Origin: Plantago elongata
Taxonomy: Eukaryota; Streptophyta; Magnoliopsida; Lamiales; Plantaginaceae
Direction of reading: 5' to 3'
DNA length: 22,794 nucleotides
NCBI GenBank assembly: GCA_036897095.1
Contig: JAYMSP010002719.1
Coordinates: forward strand, 1-22,794
Positions 18,990 to 22,794 of the stretch are shown here, one piece after another. Under the pieces are notes generated by a model. That model was not told the DNA's origin, did no database searches, and was given only the letters and a program-made list of their open reading frames with translations. The position numbers were made by a program, and so were the translations under genes. Position 1 is the first letter of the stretch. Every line of letters begins with the position of its first letter.

Positions 18990-19288
18990 GGAACTCTTAA
19001 TTTATTTATGTTTTTTACATTGTAAAATATAAATGTATGATTTTTAATTGACAAGCAACTTATAGTTAATATATCAAGTAATGGAACTTGGTATAATACT
19101 CTTATCAAAATAGGATCAAGTATGTATGTTTCATAAATACTTTCCTTGTATACGCGATTGTGAAAGTGATAAAGCATGGATTATGTGTACGTACGTTTAT
19201 GCCCATCGATATGCCTATGAAGTGTTTGGACCCTCATGTGTTAAGGAGTTATTGTGCTTTGGAGTACTCCCTTATGTTATGTATGTGA

Positions 19289-19332
19289 CCCGTATGTGTT
19301 ACGGGGTAATTGTGACCCCCATGTGTTGGGGG
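19289..19332 (+). repeat. Two GC-armed hairpins in solo LTR
   Basis: CCCGT-ATGTGTT-ACGGG (19289-19305) and CCCCC-ATGTGTT-GGGGG (19316-19332). The loop is the same in both, while the arms differ and still pair. A GGAGTACTCC palindrome (19261-19270) stands just upstream. Confidence 0.75.
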
Positions 19333-19824
19333 ATATGTTATGTGAAAACCGGCATGGGTGCCACCACGGTTTATGTGGCCATAGTGTATATTTGATTCGA
19401 GCTATATGTGAAATGTGTCATGTAACATATGTTCCATGCTAAGCAAATTATTTTAGACTATGTTTCTGATATAAAATGGAGTGTATGCTTTTTTTATATG
19501 TACTTGATCCGAGTAAAAGTGGCAGAAACTCACTCTTACACATTTTTCCAGTTGAGTAAGTGACTAAGGTTCTGAGGAGGTTGCTAGTGGGAGCAAGTCG
19601 ATCTAGAGCAGCTAATAGTGTCAATGAAGTTTTGTAATTACTGAAGGTTGTATTTTACTCAAGGTTTCTAAAATTGTATTTATTGACTTTGAGGTGTAGT
19701 CGCTATGCTGTGTTTACCACTCTTTTGGAAACGATTTATAAAATTGAGGCTTCGTCTTGGTGTGAGCCCATTTCACGATAGACAGCCGGTCGCGCCAAAT
19801 TATTTTTGGTTTTGGGGCGTGACA

Positions 19825-19829
19825 TTCTT
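19825..19829. repeat. Target site duplication, right copy (TTCTT)
   Basis: Identical to 18030-18034; it marks the right edge of the solo LTR. Confidence 0.92.
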
Positions 19830-19920
19830 GATCTCCAAGATGGGTTGGGACGGAACGTGAAAATCTGACAGATACTTTCTAAGCGGAAACTCTCTTCGAA
19901 TTACGAATTAGTAAACTACA

Positions 19921-20243
19921 CCTTGACATCGCTACGAATTAGTACTGATTTAATCTAATATACCATTAATTAATTCATATAAGTACACTCCACGAAAGGA
20001 TATATTCTTCTTTAGAATTGTAGAGTTGCATAATTTAAGGATTATGTTGTCATGTGATTGAGAGTCTATACTAGGATTTTGAAGTATCAACCTCATTTTA
20101 ACACAATTTGAGATCACACTTTAAAACTAGTTACTCAATTCCTGAGGAGAACGATCCTATTGCTTAACATTGTTATACTCCAACAACCACCTTGCTACTT
20201 GCATTATCCCATATATTAATTTTGAGCACATCATAATGATTTT
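19921..20243. other. Unassigned stretch, possible LTR remnant
   Basis: No gene is seen. CCTGAGGAGAACGATCC (near 20142-20158) followed by a CAAC-rich CTTGCTACTTGCA text resembles the U5 end of some plant gypsy LTRs; this rests on memory of such elements and is weak. No matching start or target duplication was found. Confidence 0.3.
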
Positions 20244-20484
20244 TGTAAATTATTGAAACAATAAAATTATGACATTTGAAAAACTTTAAATGGTATAATA
20301 ACATCAGTATATTGCAAAGTAGTACTTGATGAGAAAAATAGAATAGGGTTTATTCTGATGTGTGATAAATAAGAGAATACAAGCATGTATTTATAGAATA
20401 GATAGAAACTTCTAGAAAGTCCGTAACAGTTGGACATATAACAGTCTAACTCAATACTAACTCGTGTACATTTATTCTCTAACA
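20244..20484 (-). repeat. Short copia-type LTR, minus orientation
   Basis: On the minus strand TGTTAGAGAATAAATG begins at 20484 directly after a polypurine tract, so this is a 3' LTR. A TATA box (TATAAATA, 20395-20388) sits about 90 bases inside. The far end is uncertain; TGTAAATT on the plus strand at 20244 would give a TG...CA unit of 241 bp. An open frame on this strand (20614-20267) crosses PPT and LTR and is not a gene. Confidence 0.55.
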
Positions 20485-20493
20485 CTCCCCTTG
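20485..20493 (-). promoter_or_regulatory. Polypurine tract of minus-strand copia remnant
   Basis: CAAGGGGAG on the minus strand, immediately followed by TGTTAGAG. This PPT-LTR junction is typical of plant copia elements. Confidence 0.7.
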
Positions 20494-21395
20494 AATGAAC
20501 AGGAGTTAGTGATAGTTGGTATGCGAGAGATACTGCCTCATTAAAAACCTTGCCAAGAAAAACCCAGTGGGGAAAAAACCTAGTGAAGGGAAAAAGAGTG
20601 CAGTACATATCCAACTCCCCTTATTAAAGCATCACTTCAATTCTCCGAATGTCATAAATCCAATCTTCCAAATCAGCTTCTCAAATGTGATGTGGTTGAG
20701 CAAATCTTCAATTATGTTGTACTTGGATGAATCTTCTTCTCATAGATAATGGCGGAGAATAACTTATGTAATACATGCATTGTCTTCTTTGGGAAGAACT
20801 CTTCAAATACTTGAAATATCATATAGTTTCAATGTTCCAAAACTTCACTCTATAATATTGTAATAATACCCAACAATCCCATAGCTCTTATCATTACCAA
20901 ACAGTTTCCCAATCATGAAAATATATGTGCTTATAATGTTGCCTCATTTAAAATATCACTAGGAAAAACCCAATAGGATAAAAACCTATAGAGGGAAAAA
21001 GAGTGCAACCATTTCTCATGAAATGCACAAACGTCCTCATTGCTCTTCAATAATGATCTCCCTTACTTGACAGGATAGACCTTCTTCACGAGGTATAGTA
21101 AGAAGTAATGTAGCTCTTCATAGCTTAACTTTAGGATTATGGTACTTCAGGACCAAGTGAATTTCAATGATAGTAGTAATAATCCTTGTAATAATCTCAT
21201 ACATGCTCAAACTACAAGTTGAGCCAACATCGATGTAATCAATAATACTCTTAACGATAGAAGTTTACAAACATAAAACCTTAGTTCCTCAAGAACTTTT
21301 CAATCTATGTTCACCGACATGATATTATTTAGTCTCCTTTCGGGACTTACTTCGGAGATAATATCTCCCCTCATTGAAATTTCTCAAATCATATG
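20494..21395 (-). mobile_element. Internal 3' remnant of minus-strand copia element
   Basis: This should be the tail between pol and the PPT, because the PPT and 3' LTR lie to its left. No RNase H or RT block is seen, so it is mostly untranslated tail or strongly decayed. It contains two direct repeats (20534-20602 and 20940-21007). It is cut at its right by the gypsy-type LTR that starts at 21396. Confidence 0.5.
20534..21007. repeat. Two 69-bp direct repeats (TGCCTCATT...AAAAAGAGTGCA)
   Basis: 20534-20602 and 20940-21007 both read TGCCTCATT, then an A-rich part with AAAAACCCA, then AACCTA, then GGGAAAAAGAGTGCA. They are about 406 bases apart, in the same direction, and roughly three quarters identical by eye. 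Confidence 0.8.
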
Positions 21396-21397
21396 TG

Positions 21398-21420
21398 TAA
21401 TGACCGGGATTCGGTCATTA
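21398..21420 (+). repeat. 9-bp stem hairpin at LTR start
   Basis: TAATGACCG-GGATT-CGGTCATTA: a perfect 9-bp stem with a 5-base loop, starting two bases after the LTR edge. Confidence 0.9.
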
Positions 21421-21714
21421 TATTTTAATAATAATTTCGGAATAGTTCTTGCCGAATTAGTAAATGTTAGTTCGCCTCCGATATTAAGTTCGTATTATTA
21501 TTATTATTATGATCGATTTAAATTATAATAATAAAATAATTTTAAAAAAAAGATGAAATAAAAACATTTATTTTAATTTTTATACGACTTTAGTTCGACT
21601 CTAATATCGCCAGGGAGTCAATTTTATATTTTTTTCAGAATTAATTACGCGTTATTTGGAGTCCCGAAGACAATAAGGTGTATATACTTGTGCGTAATAT
21701 CCATTATACCCCTT

Positions 21715-22110
21715 GTGCTTATCTTCTTCTCCCCAAACGAAGACCGACTCCCAGTTTCTTCTTATCTTCTCCATATATCGCTCCTTCCTATGGCCTCCTT
21801 CACGCTGCCTTTCTTTCCCCCTTTTCGATTTCCCTCTATCGACCCCGCCACCATCACCGATCGGCCTCCGCCACTACCTCCACCTTCGCGCCTCCGTACT
21901 CTCTCTCCGGTGTCTCTCCTCCGCTCCCGATCGCCACCCCCTCTCCGCACCTGTGCTCCATCTCCGTTCACTCTCAATTCTCTATCGGTTACTCCACCAC
22001 TTCGCCTCCGTCCATCCACCGCAGCACCTCTTCTCCGCCACCGCTGATCCGCCAAACTCCTCCCATCGAGCCCTACCCTCATCGACCGCGCTCGACCCCA
22101 ATTCTCCACC
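21715..22110 (+). other. Pyrimidine-rich block in LTR, open in all three plus frames
   Basis: About 400 bases very rich in C and T (TCTTCTTCTCCCC, CCACCATCACC and so on) and far more GC-rich than the surroundings. All three plus frames and one minus frame lack stops for about 110-148 codons, giving Ser/Pro/Leu/Arg-rich products (or Arg/Gly-rich on the minus strand). This is what a composition-biased leader gives by chance, so I do not call a protein. It may be a 5' leader of the element, or a captured gene 5' exon (inference). Confidence 0.55.
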
Positions 22111-22117
22111 TCCGATA

Positions 22118-22183
22118 TAGGTAACTAATTAGCTGACGAGTTAAGCGATATCGAGCATAAGCAAGCTTCCAAACCAGGTATGG
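22118..22183 (+). promoter_or_regulatory. Splice-donor-like sites in gypsy-type LTR
   Basis: ATAG|GTAACT (22120/22121) at the end of the pyrimidine-rich block, and CAG|GTATGG (22177/22178). The second aligns by position and nearby text (...GAATCTT) with GAG|GTAAGT in the solo LTR. Confidence 0.35.
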
Positions 22184-22421
22184 GTTGAATCTTCATAATA
22201 CCTGCCTTTACTGCTCTTTGTAAAAATAACTATTTTATAACTGTTGTTTGAAAACTGTGAATATTATATCAAGCGACGGGACTTGATATAATATTATTTT
22301 ATTCACCGAGGATCAAGTTATGTGCGTATCCCGAAAATTTGATTTATGATATATGTGACGTGTGTGAAACGCTTTTATGAAACGCATGGATAAATGTCAG
22401 CTCTCATATGTGTTGTATTTT

Positions 22422-22604
22422 GTCTGTGGGACGTACCGTCTGTATGACGTGAGATTGTCCCTGTGACGCCGTCTCTATGACGGGATGTTGTCTGTGGAAT
22501 GTACCGTCCGTGTGACGTGAGTTTGTTCCTGTGACGCCGTCTTAATGACGGGATGTTGTCTGTGGGACGCCGTCTGTGTGACGTGGTGTTGTCCCTGTGA
22601 CGCC
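22422..22604 (+). repeat. 68-bp tandem repeat (2.7 copies) carrying five mini-hairpins
   Basis: Units start with GTCTGTGG at 22422, 22490 and 22558; the first two are exactly 68 bp, the third is partial. Five hairpins of the form CGTC-N5-GACG lie at 22437, 22470, 22505, 22538 and 22571. The 4-bp arms are identical in all; two of them extend to CCGTC/GACGG. The 5-base loops differ. Confidence 0.88.
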
Positions 22605-22794
22605 AGGTACTCGTGATTTATTCATCTGATCAAGGAATGTGTTGTAGATCTCTGTGGGCCACCGGATGTATACTAGTGGCCGCGACATATGTTTGATTGA
22701 GCTAACATGTCTGAAATGTTTGTGAAATTCCATGCTGTAATATTTTTATATGCATGCGTTGAATTTTGTGAAAATCTGTTGATTGCAATTCCTT

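Larger units (their letters stand above)
18035..19824 (+). mobile_element. Ty3/gypsy-type solo LTR with 5-bp target site duplication
   Basis: Begins TGTAAAATCCCG and ends GGGGCGTGACA (1790 bp, TGT...ACA), flanked on both sides by TTCTT (18030-18034 and 19825-19829). The host repeat continues exactly across the insertion. The TGTAA..CCC start and GGGGCGTGACA end are common in plant gypsy LTRs, perhaps Tekay/Del-like. The strand is inferred from likeness to the LTR at 21396. No gag-pol is present, so the internal part was lost by LTR-LTR recombination. Internal features include a GAG|GTAAGT donor-like site and two GC-armed hairpins. Confidence 0.9.
17829..19920. repeat. Degenerate tandem repeat, about 3.5 units, split by a solo LTR
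   Basis: Units start AGCGGAAAA (17829), AGGTGGGGAAAA (17901), AGGCGGGGAAA (17997) and AGCGGAAAC (19882). Each continues with a CTTCGATC...TATACTTTCTTGATCTCC-like text. With the LTR and one target copy removed, the third unit reads straight through (TATACTTTCTT then GATCTCCAAGA), giving spacings of about 72, 96 and 90 bases. Confidence 0.75.
21396..22794 (+). mobile_element. Ty3/gypsy-type LTR, 5' part, continues past window
   Basis: Begins TGTAATGACCGGG. The preceding five bases ATATG (21391-21395) are the expected target duplication. No end is reached within 1399 bases. It resembles the solo LTR at 18035-19824 in several points: a TGTAA start, a splice-donor-like site, a small hairpin array, and a tail with GGCCACC..., GATT(C)GAGCTA and TTCCATGCT in the same order. 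So it is probably from a related lineage. Whether it is a full LTR, a solo LTR or a fragment cannot be told. Confidence 0.7.

Noticed and set aside
18467..19442. Several short frames on both strands inside the solo LTR
   Set aside because: The LTR has exact ends and a target duplication; LTRs are non-coding, and these frames have no domain.
20126..20129. CTAG before T near 20126 as a Helitron 3' end
   Set aside because: No stable hairpin precedes it within 10-15 bases.
20267..20614. 115-codon minus-strand frame
   Set aside because: It crosses the polypurine tract and the LTR border and has no domain, so it is a chance frame in retroelement DNA.
21678..22124. Three overlapping Ser/Pro-rich plus-strand frames and an Arg/Gly-rich minus frame
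   Set aside because: All frames are open together because the block is pyrimidine-rich; composition explains it, and it lies inside an LTR.
1..22794. CRISPR array, rRNA, tRNA, bacterial operon or phage genes
   Set aside because: No evenly spaced identical repeats with unique spacers, no rRNA/tRNA signatures and no prokaryotic gene layout; all strong matches are plant transposable elements.

Overview
This window looks like nuclear DNA from a flowering plant, probably a eudicot. The signs are Ty1/copia and Ty3/gypsy LTRs, a plant-type Helitron helicase, an F-box remnant and AT-rich DNA with microsatellites. I see no intact host gene, rRNA, tRNA, CRISPR array or bacterial-type operon. Nearly everything is decayed, nested transposable element sequence.

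Layout, left to right. (1) About 1-7540, minus strand: a large Ty1/copia element of the SIRE/Maximus type. Reading leftwards it has a 5' LTR (7540 down to 6100), a tRNA-iMet-type primer binding site, gag with zinc knuckle and coiled coil, a protease remnant, integrase, reverse transcriptase with YVDD, and RNase H. Its 3' LTR lies beyond the left edge. (2) 7541-12220, plus strand: the 3' half of an older, related copia element. It holds a long broken env-like ORF3 with two poly-Asp tracts and a coiled coil, then a polypurine tract and a 3' LTR. The first element is inserted inside this one. (3) 12233 to at least 17215, plus strand: a probable Helitron. It has a TC-type 5' end 12 bp after the copia LTR, an F-box gene remnant, and a 5'-truncated, multiply broken Rep-helicase pseudogene whose two introns are still recognisable. 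(4) 17829 to about 19920: a degenerate tandem repeat split by a complete gypsy-type solo LTR (18035-19824) with a perfect 5-bp target duplication. (5) 19830-21395: more retroelement debris, including a minus-strand copia LTR with its polypurine tract and two 69-bp direct repeats. (6) 21396 to the window end: the 5' part of another gypsy-type LTR. It carries a 9-bp terminal hairpin, a 400-bp pyrimidine-rich block and an array of five small hairpins in a 68-bp tandem repeat.

No genes here work together as a pathway. The content is a record of successive insertion and decay. The copia pol, ORF3 and helicase frames are broken by TAA/TAG codons, several at positions where the families have glutamine, which suggests C-to-T decay of silenced DNA. 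I did not find a clear new biological system. The strongest leads are the matching hairpin arrays and splice-donor-like sites in the two gypsy-type LTRs, the env-like ORF with twin Asp tracts, the palindrome-embedded TATA box, and the F-box fragment inside a Helitron-like frame.
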